Notes: a model not told the origin generated them from the letters alone. 64,000 bases of DNA from Bacillus sp. NTK034 (GCF_017303275.1 NZ_JAFKOJ010000003.1:124001-188000), one strand, 5' to 3'; counted from the stretch's first letter, positions 34,162 through 43,185 are shown. Numbers and translations are program-made.

Positions 34162-35235
34162 ATGCCTCAGCAAATGAGCCAGGATACCATTCCTGTGAGA
34201 AAAGGGGAGCAATTGAACACCGCTGCACTGGAAAAATTCCTGCGGAGCGAGATTGGGAATCTTCCAAATGAACCACTCGAGATTCTGCAGTTTTCAGCAG
34301 GGCACTCCAATCTGACATATCAGCTGAAAATGGGAGAGTGGGAAGCAGTGCTCCGCAGGCCTCCGCTTGGACCTGTCGCACCGAAAGCTCATGACATGGA
34401 GAGGGAATTCAGGGTGATTTCTGAGATCCACCCCTTTTTAAATGCAGCCCCGAAGCCGCTCCTTTTCACAGATAATAAAGAAATTGCCGGTGCAGCTTTT
34501 TTCATTATGGAAAGGAGGCATGGAGTTGTTTTAGATACCTCATTCCCTGAAGGATTGGATGCAGATGAAGGAGTTTGCAGAAGGCTGTCTCAAATTATGG
34601 TCGATAAACTTGCCGAACTTCATTCCATTAACTATAAAAGGACAGGTTTAGCTGAAATCAGCAATCCTGATGGATTTATGGAAAGACAGGTGCATGGCTG
34701 GATTGGACGGTATGAACGGGCCAAGACGGATGAAGTTTCTGAAGCGGATACACTGAAAAAATGGCTGATCAATCATATCCCGATAAGTCCGGAACCTTCC
34801 ATCATCCATTATGATTACAAACTGAACAATGCGATGTTCAATGAAAATTTGACAGAAATGGTTGGTCTGTTTGACTGGGAGATGGCAACTGTTGGCGATC
34901 CGCTGGCAGACCTTGGTGCAGCGATGAGCTATTGGATTCAGGGAGATGATCCAGATCTGCTCAAGTTTGGCTTAGGCAAACCTCCAGTAACTGTTCAAAA
35001 CGGCTTTTACTCACGCAGAGAATTTATGGAGGCATATGCTAAAAGAACTGGCCGGGATCTCAGCAGCATGAATTTTTATTTGACCTTTGCCTATTTCAAA
35101 CTCGCCGTCATTTGCCAGCAAATCTATTACCGCTACAAGAATGGCCAAACAGGCGATGTCCGTTTTTCACAATTCCATACATTCGTTAAAGTGCTCCTGA
35201 AACATGCGGTACAGGCTGCAAACGAGAAAAACTGA
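34162..35235 (+). CDS. ACAD11-type phosphotransferase (APH fold)
   Basis: A 357-residue kinase-like protein of the aminoglycoside-phosphotransferase family. The nucleotide-binding start is FSAGHSNLTYQLK with Lys/Arg in AVLRRPPLGPVAPKAHDMER. The catalytic loop is IIHYDYKLNNAMF, and the magnesium-binding Asp is in GLFDWEMATVGDPLADLG. These blocks match the N-terminal kinase half of ACAD10/ACAD11 and bacterial LvaA, which phosphorylate the 4-hydroxyl of 4-hydroxyacyl-CoA. The dehydrogenase half is encoded separately at 28263. AAGGAGGAG precedes the ATG. It is followed one base later by the ComB-like gene. Confidence 0.9.
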   Translation: MPQQMSQDTIPVRKGEQLNTAALEKFLRSEIGNLPNEPLEILQFSAGHSNLTYQLKMGEWEAVLRRPPLGPVAPKAHDMEREFRVISEIHPFLNAAPKPLLFTDNKEIAGAAFFIMERRHGVVLDTSFPEGLDADEGVCRRLSQIMVDKLAELHSINYKRTGLAEISNPDGFMERQVHGWIGRYERAKTDEVSEADTLKKWLINHIPISPEPSIIHYDYKLNNAMFNENLTEMVGLFDWEMATVGDPLADLGAAMSYWIQGDDPDLLKFGLGKPPVTVQNGFYSRREFMEAYAKRTGRDLSSMNFYLTFAYFKLAVICQQIYYRYKNGQTGDVRFSQFHTFVKVLLKHAVQAANEKN

Positions 35236-35236
35236 G

Positions 35237-35977
35237 ATGAAGAAAGTACATGTGATTTTAAGGAAAGAGGATATTTCAGAAGAGAAATTAAGAGAAGGAA
35301 GTAAAGTAGCCGTCGTTTTGGATATTCTTCTCGCGACCACGACAATTACTTCAGCTCTTTCAGAAGGGGCTGCGGAAGTCATCCCTGTATTGGATGTTGC
35401 GGAAGGAATGAATGCTGCTGCAGGCTTGGAGCCGGAAACCTTTGTTCTTGCAGGCGAGACTCACGGTAAACCGATTGATGGATTCGTTTATCCCATTCCG
35501 AGCCGCCTCCGTGAAATGGTAAAGGGCAAGACGCTGATCCTGTCAACAACAAATGGAACGGTAGCTTTAAGAAAATCAGCCTGCGCCTCAAAAGTCTATA
35601 TCAGTTCACTATTAAACAATCGTGCTGTTTCAGAGTCAATAAAGGGAGAAAGTGAGACAGTCATTGTTGTATGCTCAGGAAATTCGGGAGAACTCAGTTT
35701 GGAGGACTTTTACGGTGCAGGGCATTTTATTGATTGCTTAACCGCTTGTGATCAATGGGATATGACCGATTCTGCAAAAGCTGCTTTGCATTTTTACCGG
35801 AGTGCATCAGGAAGCGCTTTTGATATCCTGTCATCATCCAGGGTAGGCAGGCTTTTTGCCAGGTACGGCCTTGCAGAAGACTTAGAGTTCGCTTCACAGA
35901 CTGACATGAAAGCGATAGTTCCCATTCTGAAAAATGGCAGGGCGGTCATCCATCAGACCGCTTTAAAAGGAGAGTGA
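35237..35977 (+). CDS. 2-phosphosulfolactate phosphatase family protein (ComB-like)
   Basis: A 246-residue protein of the ComB family, a magnesium-dependent acid phosphatase named for 2-phosphosulfolactate in sulfolactate and coenzyme M synthesis. The family blocks VVLDILLATTTITSAL (about 28-43), LAGETHGKPIDGF, LSTTNGTVAL and VVCSGNSGELSLEDFYGAG are all present. ATG 35237 lies one base after the previous stop, so it is coupled to the phosphotransferase. Its presence in an acyl-CoA degradation operon is unusual. It may hydrolyse a phospho-intermediate there, or make sulfolactate (a spore component in B. subtilis) and be only co-located. Confidence 0.85.
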   Translation: MKKVHVILRKEDISEEKLREGSKVAVVLDILLATTTITSALSEGAAEVIPVLDVAEGMNAAAGLEPETFVLAGETHGKPIDGFVYPIPSRLREMVKGKTLILSTTNGTVALRKSACASKVYISSLLNNRAVSESIKGESETVIVVCSGNSGELSLEDFYGAGHFIDCLTACDQWDMTDSAKAALHFYRSASGSAFDILSSSRVGRLFARYGLAEDLEFASQTDMKAIVPILKNGRAVIHQTALKGE

Positions 35978-35985
35978 ATCCGTAA

Positions 35986-37761
35986 ATGGAAAAAGTAAAC
36001 ACAGCCAACCGCGGTGCCAGTTTTTTGTTCACAAAGCTTAATCCTGAAACACTTTTTACACCAGAGGATTTTACAGATGAGCATATCCTGATCGGCAGAA
36101 CGGCAAAACAATTTGCTGAAAAAATGGTACAGCCTGAAAAGGAGCGGATTGAAAACCAGGACTTTGAGCTGGTAACAGATTTGCTGAGGAAGGCGGGAGA
36201 TCTTGGCTTGCTTGCACATAGCATCCCCGAGAAATACGGCGGTCTTGGCCTGGATAAAATCAGCAAGGGGATTGTCGGTGAAAACATTGCCTCAACAGGC
36301 GGTTATGGGGTGGCACACTCCAACCATACCTGTATTGCAACACTGCCTATCACTTACTTCGGAACACCTGAGCAAAAAGAAAAATATTTGCCGAAGCTTG
36401 CTTCTGGGGAGTACATTGGGGCTTACTGCCTGACAGAACCGAATGCAGGTTCAGATGCCCTTTCATCCCAGACAACAGCTGTTCTGAATGAAGAAGGAAC
36501 ACATTATATCTTAAATGGCACCAAAATTTATATTACTAACGCTGTATTTTCAGATACGTTTATTGTTTACGGTAAAGTGGATGGCAAGCATTTTACCGCG
36601 TTTATCGTTGAGTGTGATACACCAGGGCTTTCCCTTGGCCCGGAAGAAAATAAGATGGGCATCAAAGGGTCATCAACAAGATCGGTCATTTTTGAAGATT
36701 GTCCTGTGCCAGCCGAAAATCTGCTTGGAGAAGTGGGCAAAGGCCATATTATTGCACTTAACGTCCTGAATCTGGGCCGCTTCAATTTAGGTTCTGCCTG
36801 CATGGGGGCATCCAAAACCGGATTGAAGAAAGCTCTTCAATTCACAGCGGAAAGAAAGCAATTTGGAAAATCCATCGCTGATTTTCCGGCTACCAAGGAA
36901 AAAATCGCAAAAATGGCAGGGAGAATTTACGCTGCTGAATCGCTGCAGTATCGTACAGCCAAATTGCTGGAAGAATCATTAGGAGACTTATATGATTCAT
37001 CTGATTTAAAACTTATCGGCAAAAGAATGAGCGAATATGCCACAGAATGTGCGATCTGCAAGGTGTTTGGCTCGGAAACACTCGACTATACGGCAGATGA
37101 TGCACTGCAGCTTCATGGCGGAGCAGGATTCATCAAGGAATACGGAGTGGAACAAATGTATCGTGATTCCCGCATTAACCGTATTTTTGAGGGAACAAAT
37201 GAGATTAATAGACTCTTAATACCTACACACCTTCTCCGGAAAGCAATGAAGGGTGAAATCGATTTAGCTGCAAGAGTGGAGGAGGCTGTTGTTCAGTTGA
37301 GCAAACCTGAACCAATCGGCCAGGCCATCTTTGAGAAAGAAAGAGCGGCAATTGATACGATGAGAAACCTATTCCTGTTAAACTCCGGGCTCGCTTACGA
37401 AGCTTTTGGCAGTTCACTTGTTCATGAACAGGAAGCACTTATGAAACTGGCCGACCTGGCCATTGCCCTTTATGCTTCAGAATCGGCTGTCTATCGTACT
37501 TATAAAGCTATCCAAGAAATTGGAGAAGAAAAAGAGGAATTGAAGATTCTTCTGACAAGAACGTTTATCGAAGGTGCGATATGGGATGCAGAAAAACTAT
37601 CGCGTCAGCTAGTGTCAGAATTGGCTTCTGATAGCAAAAGAGATCAATTGATCGGATTAGTCATCCGTGAATGCGGCAGATTCAGTTCCTTTGGGAAGGA
37701 AAGTGCGAGAAACAGAAGGATAGCTGAGCTTGTATATGATAAAGGCGAGTATTGCTGCTAG
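35986..37761 (+). CDS. fadE: acyl-CoA dehydrogenase (FadE type)
   Basis: A 591-residue flavin dehydrogenase that opens beta-oxidation by forming 2-enoyl-CoA. Blocks include YCLTEPNAGSDALS (about 146-159), NGTKIYITNA, RKQFGKSIADF, GGAGFIKEYGVEQMYRDSRI and the extra C-terminal helical domain (about 410-591) seen in long FadE (YusJ-like) enzymes. AAAAGGAGAG lies ahead of the ATG. It starts 8 bases after the ComB-like gene, in the same operon. Confidence 0.92.
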   Translation: MEKVNTANRGASFLFTKLNPETLFTPEDFTDEHILIGRTAKQFAEKMVQPEKERIENQDFELVTDLLRKAGDLGLLAHSIPEKYGGLGLDKISKGIVGENIASTGGYGVAHSNHTCIATLPITYFGTPEQKEKYLPKLASGEYIGAYCLTEPNAGSDALSSQTTAVLNEEGTHYILNGTKIYITNAVFSDTFIVYGKVDGKHFTAFIVECDTPGLSLGPEENKMGIKGSSTRSVIFEDCPVPAENLLGEVGKGHIIALNVLNLGRFNLGSACMGASKTGLKKALQFTAERKQFGKSIADFPATKEKIAKMAGRIYAAESLQYRTAKLLEESLGDLYDSSDLKLIGKRMSEYATECAICKVFGSETLDYTADDALQLHGGAGFIKEYGVEQMYRDSRINRIFEGTNEINRLLIPTHLLRKAMKGEIDLAARVEEAVVQLSKPEPIGQAIFEKERAAIDTMRNLFLLNSGLAYEAFGSSLVHEQEALMKLADLAIALYASESAVYRTYKAIQEIGEEKEELKILLTRTFIEGAIWDAEKLSRQLVSELASDSKRDQLIGLVIRECGRFSSFGKESARNRRIAELVYDKGEYCC

Positions 37762-37786
37762 ATATATAGAAAAGGAGTGTTTTAAA

Positions 37787-38764
37787 ATGAAAGCCATCCA
37801 ATTCAAAGAGTATGGGGGACCTGAAGTCCTTAACTTAATCGACTTTGAACGGCCTGAGCCTACAGGACGTGAAGTATTAATCGAGGTTCATGCCATTGGG
37901 GTGAACTATGCAGATACGGCAAGAAGAGAAGGGCAATACGTCGTGCCGACTCCTCTGCCGTTCATTCCAGGTGCGGAAGTGGCGGGTGTTGTCGCTGCAG
38001 CTGGTGAAGATGCGAAAATTCCAGTTGGCACAAGAGTGGTTACGCTAATAGAATCAGGCGGCTACTCGGAGTATGTAACAGCAGATGAAAGAGGGCTGAT
38101 TCCGCTGCCGGAAGGATTGGATTTCAAGCTGGCTGCGGCCCTGCCCCTGCAAGGTCTGAGCGCTTATCATATTTTGAAAACAATGGGCAGGCTTGAAGCG
38201 GGAGAAAGCGTACTTGTCCATGCAGCAGCAGGAGGGGTGGGGACACTTGCTGTTCAGCTCGCAAAATTATTCGGTGCAGGGACCGTCATTGCCACAGCCA
38301 GCACTGATGAAAAACTTCAGCTTGCGAGTGAAATGGGTGCGGATGTTCTCGTAAACTACACAAATGAAGGCTGGGAAAATGAAGTACTGGAAGCAACAGG
38401 CGGAAAAGGTGTCAATGTAGCACTCGAAATGGCAGGCGGGGAAATTTTTAATAAAACTCTGAAATGCCTTGCCACCTTTGGCCGCCTTGTCATTTATGGT
38501 GTCGCTAGTGGGGAGCAAAGCCGGTATTATCCTTCATCCTTAATGGGACGAAACCAATCCGTCATCGGATTTTTCCTTCCGCAGATCATGAGAAAACCCG
38601 AACTGCTGCAGCCGAGTATGAAGGATTTATTGACATATGCAGCTGAAGGAAAGCTGAAGCTGACAATTGGGGAAATCCATCCTCTTGAGGATGCTGCAAA
38701 GGTACATGAGCGAATGCAGTCGAGGCAAACAAAAGGAAAGCTTATTCTTGTACCATCAAGATAA
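37787..38764 (+). CDS. NADPH:quinone oxidoreductase-like MDR protein
   Basis: A 325-residue medium-chain dehydrogenase/reductase of the zinc-free quinone oxidoreductase (zeta-crystallin) group. It starts MKAIQFKEYGGPEVLNL; the nucleotide-binding turn is HAAAGGVGTLAVQLAKLF (about 147-164). The zinc-ligand cysteines of alcohol dehydrogenases are absent. It may reduce an enone or enoyl intermediate or a quinone. ATG 37787 follows AAAGGAGTG; longer upstream readings overlap FadE and lack a ribosome site. It is the last gene of the second transcription unit, ending at a strong terminator. Confidence 0.85.
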   Translation: MKAIQFKEYGGPEVLNLIDFERPEPTGREVLIEVHAIGVNYADTARREGQYVVPTPLPFIPGAEVAGVVAAAGEDAKIPVGTRVVTLIESGGYSEYVTADERGLIPLPEGLDFKLAAALPLQGLSAYHILKTMGRLEAGESVLVHAAAGGVGTLAVQLAKLFGAGTVIATASTDEKLQLASEMGADVLVNYTNEGWENEVLEATGGKGVNVALEMAGGEIFNKTLKCLATFGRLVIYGVASGEQSRYYPSSLMGRNQSVIGFFLPQIMRKPELLQPSMKDLLTYAAEGKLKLTIGEIHPLEDAAKVHERMQSRQTKGKLILVPSR

Positions 38765-38770
38765 TTGGAA

Positions 38771-38801
38771 GCCTGCCATTTAACAAATGGCAGGCTCTTT
38801 T
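38771..38801 (+). terminator. intrinsic terminator of the acyl-CoA cluster
   Basis: An 11-bp stem GCCTGCCATTT / AAATGGCAGGC with a 3-base loop, followed by TCTTTTTC. Confidence 0.95.
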
Positions 38802-38883
38802 TCTATTAAACTGACAGGAATATAGGGATTTATAGAGAACATAAATAGTAGTACTGATCCTATTTTTGATGAGGGTGATTTAT

Positions 38884-39657
38884 GTGGGAAAGGAAGAGGT
38901 AAAGAAAAAGGTACAGAATACATTCGGTAAAAATGCAGAGAAATATGTGACAAGCAAAATTCATGGAGATGCGGCCGAACTTACCCGGCTCGTTCAAACT
39001 CTGAATCCGCAGAAAGATTGGGTGGTGCTGGATATCGCAACAGGAGGCGGGCATGTGGCCAAAAGTCTGGCACCTTTTGTTTCCCAGGTCTTCGCAGCTG
39101 ATTTGACAAAAGAAATGCTGGCCAATACCGCACGCCATCTGGAAAGCTTTAAAAATATCTGGTATGTCCTCGCGGATGCTGAAGCTTTGCCATTTCTGGA
39201 TAATTACTTTGATGCCGTCACCTGCCGGATCGCTCCCCATCATTTTCCCCATCCGGAAAAGTTCATTGCGGAAGCTGGAAGGGTATTAAAGCCAGGCGGC
39301 CATTTCCTGATGATTGATAACGTATCACCTGAAGAAAAAGAGCTTGCTGGCTTTATAAACACTGTTGAGAAATTGCGGGATGACAGTCATTGCCGGTGTT
39401 TGTCGGCAGGAGAGTGGAGAAAGCTATTTGCTTTTTCCAGGCTGCTTGAAACGAACTCGAAGAGCAGGAAGAAAACGTTTGAGTTTCCGTCCTGGGTAAG
39501 GCGGACAGCCGAAAGTGAAGAACAGATTAGGACAGTCGAAGATTATATTTTGCAGGCTGATCAGGCTGCAGCTGATTACTTTCAAATCGAAATTCATGAC
39601 GGGAGGGTGCAATCCTTTAAAGTGGATGAATGGATGGCACTTTGCGTGAAACAATAG
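38884..39657 (+). CDS. class I SAM-dependent methyltransferase
   Basis: A 257-residue methyltransferase of the UbiE/COQ5-like group. Motif I is VLDIATGGGHVAKSL (about 50-64), with ADLTKEMLANTA, the acidic VLADAEALPFLDNYFDAV and VLKPGGHFLMID following. The substrate is unknown. The GTG at 38884 is chosen because GAGGGTGA stands about six bases ahead; the upstream TTG/ATG readings have none. It lies after the cluster terminator and 9 bases before an SDR gene, so these two form their own short operon. Confidence 0.82.
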   Translation: MGKEEVKKKVQNTFGKNAEKYVTSKIHGDAAELTRLVQTLNPQKDWVVLDIATGGGHVAKSLAPFVSQVFAADLTKEMLANTARHLESFKNIWYVLADAEALPFLDNYFDAVTCRIAPHHFPHPEKFIAEAGRVLKPGGHFLMIDNVSPEEKELAGFINTVEKLRDDSHCRCLSAGEWRKLFAFSRLLETNSKSRKKTFEFPSWVRRTAESEEQIRTVEDYILQADQAAADYFQIEIHDGRVQSFKVDEWMALCVKQ

Positions 39658-39666
39658 GAGGAAATA

Positions 39667-40455
39667 GTGATGGATTTAAACCTGAAAAATAAAAAAGCGC
39701 TAGTGGTGGCTTCAAGCCAGGGGCTGGGAAAAGCAATTGCGGCACAGCTTGCACAGGAAGGCGCCAATGTGATGATTACAAGCAGGGATGAAGCAAAACT
39801 GCAAGCTGTTCAAAAAGAATTCCGTGATCAATATAATGTTGATGTTGAGTATTACCGTGCAGATGTTACCATTCCGGAAGATATAAAAAAGTTAGTCAAT
39901 AAAACAGCTGAAACACTTGGCGGAATCGATATTTTGATCAATAATGCCGGCGGGCCTCCCGGGGGAACGTTTGAATCCCTAACAGATGAAGACTGGGAAA
40001 AAGCGTTTCAATTGAATCTATTAAGCCATGTAAGACTGATCCGGGAAGCTCTTCCCGAATTAAAGAAAAATGGCGGCAGGATTATTAACATTGCTTCCTC
40101 TAGCATTAAGCAGCCGATACCAGGACTTCTGCTGTCCAATACATTCCGATTGGGCATTGTCGGAATGACTAAAACACTTTCAGAGGAATTGGCAGCTTAT
40201 AATATCTTAATCAACACGGTAGCTCCGGGAAGGATTGCGACAGACAGGGTTGATTATCTGGATCAGCATAACGCAGACCGGCAAAACATCTCCAAAGAAG
40301 AAGTTGCAGAAAAAGCCAAAAGCAATATCCCGCTGCGCAGATATGGAACACCGGAAGAATTTGCAAATGTCGTGACTTTCCTTGCTTCCGATGCCAGCAG
40401 CTATGTGACTGGAAGCTCCATTTTGGTCGATGGCGGAATGGTGAAAGCTTTATAG
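39667..40455 (+). CDS. atypical SDR-family protein without the Tyr-Lys pair
   Basis: A 262-residue Rossmann-fold SDR. The cofactor loop ASSQGLGKAIAAQLAQEG (about 15-32) and NNAGG are normal. The catalytic region reads IASSSIKQPIPGLLLSNTFR, so the usual YxxxK is replaced by Ser and Arg (SNTFR). Close SDR relatives with this substitution are often annotated as 3-oxoacyl-ACP reductases, but standard proton transfer would not work here. It begins at GTG 39667 or ATG 39670 behind TAGGAGGAAA. It is coupled to the methyltransferase gene. Confidence 0.82.
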   Translation: MMDLNLKNKKALVVASSQGLGKAIAAQLAQEGANVMITSRDEAKLQAVQKEFRDQYNVDVEYYRADVTIPEDIKKLVNKTAETLGGIDILINNAGGPPGGTFESLTDEDWEKAFQLNLLSHVRLIREALPELKKNGGRIINIASSSIKQPIPGLLLSNTFRLGIVGMTKTLSEELAAYNILINTVAPGRIATDRVDYLDQHNADRQNISKEEVAEKAKSNIPLRRYGTPEEFANVVTFLASDASSYVTGSSILVDGGMVKAL

Positions 40456-40473
40456 GTGTTAACAGGCTGTATT

Positions 40474-40680
40474 CATTCGGATCAGGAAGGAAAAAAACCA
40501 AAGCGCAGGAGTTTGAACCCGGTGCTCATTCGGACAGGAACAGGAGAAATCTAAGCGAAGGAGTCCGAAACCGGTGCTCATTCGGACAGGAACAGGAGAA
40601 ATCAGTCTGAGAGAGTCCGAAACCGGTGCTCATTCGGACAGGAACAGGAGAAATCTAAGGAAGCAGTCCGAAACTTGCTC
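40474..40680. repeat. 52-bp tandem repeat array B
   Basis: CATTCGGA recurs at 40474, 40527, 40579 and 40631 (steps 53, 52, 52). The unit contains GGACAGGAACAGGAGAAAT, then GTCCGAAACCGGTGCT. TTCGGAC and GTCCGAA form an inverted repeat within each unit. Noncoding, between the SDR and the MFS terminator. Confidence 0.9.
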
Positions 40681-40740
40681 CCATTTAATAAATTGACGCC
40701 CTGTAATTGGCTGAACAGACAATCTCCGAGAAGCTGCCAT

Positions 40741-40780
40741 AAAAAAGACGATTTTCCGCATCTCAAGGAAAATCGTCTTT
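40741..40780 (-). terminator. intrinsic terminator of the MFS gene
   Basis: A 14-bp stem AAAGACGATTTTCC / GGAAAATCGTCTTT; on the - strand it is followed by TTTTTT. It lies 5 bases after the MFS stop codon. Confidence 0.93.
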
Positions 40781-40784
40781 CTCG

Positions 40785-41960
40785 TTAACCCCGTTTTGTA
40801 ATCAGGATCCAAATATATAATAGTATGGAGATTCCTACCGAACCCGCCGCGGTCATATAAATGCTGCTGTATCCGAACAAATGGGCGATTTGGCCAAAGA
40901 CCATTGCACCTATCCCGACTCCAAGATCAAAAAAGGAGAAGAACGTTGCATTAGCCATCCCCCGTCGATTGGGAGGCGCTTCTTTTACAGACCAGGCCTG
41001 AAGGGCCGGCTGGACTGATCCGAATCCCAGACCATAAAGAATGGCCGCTATATACATGATCATACTGTTCGGCAGCCATGCCAGCAGGAACATGGCTGCT
41101 AAAATCAGTACCGCACCAGGTAAAAACACAGCCTGATGTCCCCGTTGATCATATAATCTGCCGGCAAAAGTCCGGGATAGCATTAAGGCAATCGCAAACA
41201 GCAGGAAATACCAGTGTATTCCGCCTATGCCTTTTTGTGCAGAGTATATAGGGAGAAACGAAGCGATGCCGCCGAAGGTAACGGTAATGAAAAATAAAAG
41301 AAATGATGGCCTTAAGGCACTTTTTTCATAGATATCCCACCGTTTCAAGGGAACACTTTGTTTTTCAGCCTGCTTGTACCTGATTCTCGATGATAATACA
41401 AGCGCGGCTAATCCAAGCAGGGCACAAATTAAAAATAAGAGCTTGAAAGATATAATTCCGGCAAGCGCCAATCCCAGGGTGGGGCCGAAAGCCAGGGCTA
41501 TGTTACCGGAAAGACCGAAGTAGCCCATCCCTTCCCCTCGCCGCTTAGCAGGTATCAAATCGGTGGCAATCGTTCCGGAGGCTGTAGTTGAAAAACCCCA
41601 GCCAAATCCTTGGACAATCCTTAAGACAAATAAGAAAATTAAACTATTAACAAATCCAAATGAACCAACCGAAAGAACGAAAATCGCAAGGCCCGTTAAA
41701 TAGACAAAACGCCTTCCCTTCGTCTCAAGCGTATGCCCTGCATAAGGACGCAATAGCAGAGCAGAGAATGTGAAGATGCCGACTACAATCCCGATCAGCT
41801 GGTCATTCCCTCCCAATTTTTCTACAAAAAGAGGGATCGTGGGCAATGTCATTTGAAATCCGAGAAAAATAAAAAAATTGGACATCAATATGAGCACAAA
41901 ATCTCTGGACCAAATCTTCTCAGAGCCTGCATGCTGTTTTTTTGCTATAGTATGAGCCAT
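40785..41960 (-). CDS. MFS transporter (drug-efflux type)
   Basis: A 391-residue major facilitator with 12 membrane segments. The loop 2-3 motif appears as RPYAGHTLETKGRR, and the fifth segment carries GWGFSTTASGTIATDLIPAKRRGEG. It is similar in build to the MFS gene at 12584, including the segment GLGFGSVQPALQAWSVK, so the two are paralogs of one exporter group. The substrate is unknown. It stands alone, divergent from the P1 peptidase gene. Confidence 0.83.
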   Translation of the reverse strand: MAHTIAKKQHAGSEKIWSRDFVLILMSNFFIFLGFQMTLPTIPLFVEKLGGNDQLIGIVVGIFTFSALLLRPYAGHTLETKGRRFVYLTGLAIFVLSVGSFGFVNSLIFLFVLRIVQGFGWGFSTTASGTIATDLIPAKRRGEGMGYFGLSGNIALAFGPTLGLALAGIISFKLLFLICALLGLAALVLSSRIRYKQAEKQSVPLKRWDIYEKSALRPSFLLFFITVTFGGIASFLPIYSAQKGIGGIHWYFLLFAIALMLSRTFAGRLYDQRGHQAVFLPGAVLILAAMFLLAWLPNSMIMYIAAILYGLGFGSVQPALQAWSVKEAPPNRRGMANATFFSFFDLGVGIGAMVFGQIAHLFGYSSIYMTAAGSVGISILLYIWILITKRG

Positions 41961-42069
41961 ATAAATCCTCCCAAGAACGATGTAAAATGATTAGGTAATC
42001 TAAATATTTTTCTATTATAAATGAAAACAAATGGAAATTCTAATGAATGCCACTTTAAGGAGGAGCAAA

Positions 42070-43110
42070 ATGAAGATTAGAGAAAGAGGAGTAATGATTG
42101 GGAAACTCCAGACTGGCGAAAAAAATTGCATTACAGATGTAGAAGGGGTCATGGTAGGCCATATTACTTTGGACTATCCTATCAATGATAATGACCAATA
42201 TGTCTGTACTGGCGTTACCGCAGTAATGCCCCATGAAGGAAATTTATTCCGTGAAAAAGTCACGGCCGCGAGCTATGTCATCAATGGCTTTGGAAAAACG
42301 ACCGGTCTGGTACAGGTTGAAGAATTAGGCCTGATTGAATCTCCAATCATGCTGACAAACACATTTGGAGTTCCAGCGGTTACACATGGAACACTGGAAT
42401 ACATGCTGCGAACCACTCCTGAAATTGGAGACACAACTGGAACGGTCAATATCGTCGTGGGTGAATGCAATGATGGTTTCCTAAATTCTATTCGGACACT
42501 TCCTGTTAAACCGGAACATGCAATAGCAGCCATTGAAAATGCCAATCCGGAAAAAGCTGAGGAAGGCGCGGTCGGCGCAGGGAAAGGCATGGTGTGTTTC
42601 GGATATAAGGGCGGAGTAGGGGCGTCATCACGAGTTATAAGCGAAGAACACAGTTCAAAAGAGTACATAATCGGGTGCCTGGTGGTCAGCAATTTTGGCA
42701 ATAAAGATGAATTCCCATTCAGCAAATACGGCCTTTCAGAAATTCGGCAGGAAACAAAGGACACGCCTGATGGCTCGATTATGATTATTCTGGCCACGGA
42801 CACACCCGTCAGTGACAGGCAGCTGAAAAGGCTTGCCAAAAGATGTGGAATTGGCCTCGGCCGGACAGGCAGTCATTTCAGCAATGGCAGCGGGGATATC
42901 GTCATTGCTTTTTCAACAGCCAATAAAGTTTCTCACGATAGCATCAATATGATGGAAAATGCCTGTTTTATCAGAGACGACCATCCGCTTATGAACAAGC
43001 TTTTTCAGGGTGCTGCAGAAGCCGCGGAGGAAGCAATTCTGAATTCCTTATCCCAGGGAGTAACGACGAAAGGGCGGGAGGGAAGAGTGGTCGAGGGGAT
43101 GTTTTCATAA
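42070..43110 (+). CDS. P1-family (DmpA/BapA) aminopeptidase
   Basis: A 346-residue Ntn-type hydrolase of MEROPS family P1. The self-processing site is Gly235-Ser236 in TPDGSIMIILATDTP; the Ser becomes the N-terminal nucleophile of the beta subunit. VGAGKGMVCFGYKGGVGASS (about 175-194) and RTGSHFSNGSGDIVIAF are further family blocks. Members release N-terminal residues, D-amino acids or beta-peptides. ATG 42070 follows AAGGAGGAGC. It is a single gene between the MFS exporter and the eut locus; no link to ethanolamine use is evident. Confidence 0.88.
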   Translation: MKIRERGVMIGKLQTGEKNCITDVEGVMVGHITLDYPINDNDQYVCTGVTAVMPHEGNLFREKVTAASYVINGFGKTTGLVQVEELGLIESPIMLTNTFGVPAVTHGTLEYMLRTTPEIGDTTGTVNIVVGECNDGFLNSIRTLPVKPEHAIAAIENANPEKAEEGAVGAGKGMVCFGYKGGVGASSRVISEEHSSKEYIIGCLVVSNFGNKDEFPFSKYGLSEIRQETKDTPDGSIMIILATDTPVSDRQLKRLAKRCGIGLGRTGSHFSNGSGDIVIAFSTANKVSHDSINMMENACFIRDDHPLMNKLFQGAAEAAEEAILNSLSQGVTTKGREGRVVEGMFS

Positions 43111-43156
43111 GACATTTATTTGTATTTAAAAAAGTCTATCTTTTCAGTTAATTAAT

Positions 43157-43165
43157 TGATATAAT
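43157..43165 (+). promoter_or_regulatory. extended -10 promoter before eutB1
   Basis: TGATATAAT, a consensus -10 with the TGn extension; the -35 region is weak. Transcription from about 43172 would place the antiterminator/terminator leader in the 5' untranslated region. Confidence 0.55.
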
Positions 43166-43185
43166 TATCGATAAGTGAAAATACC

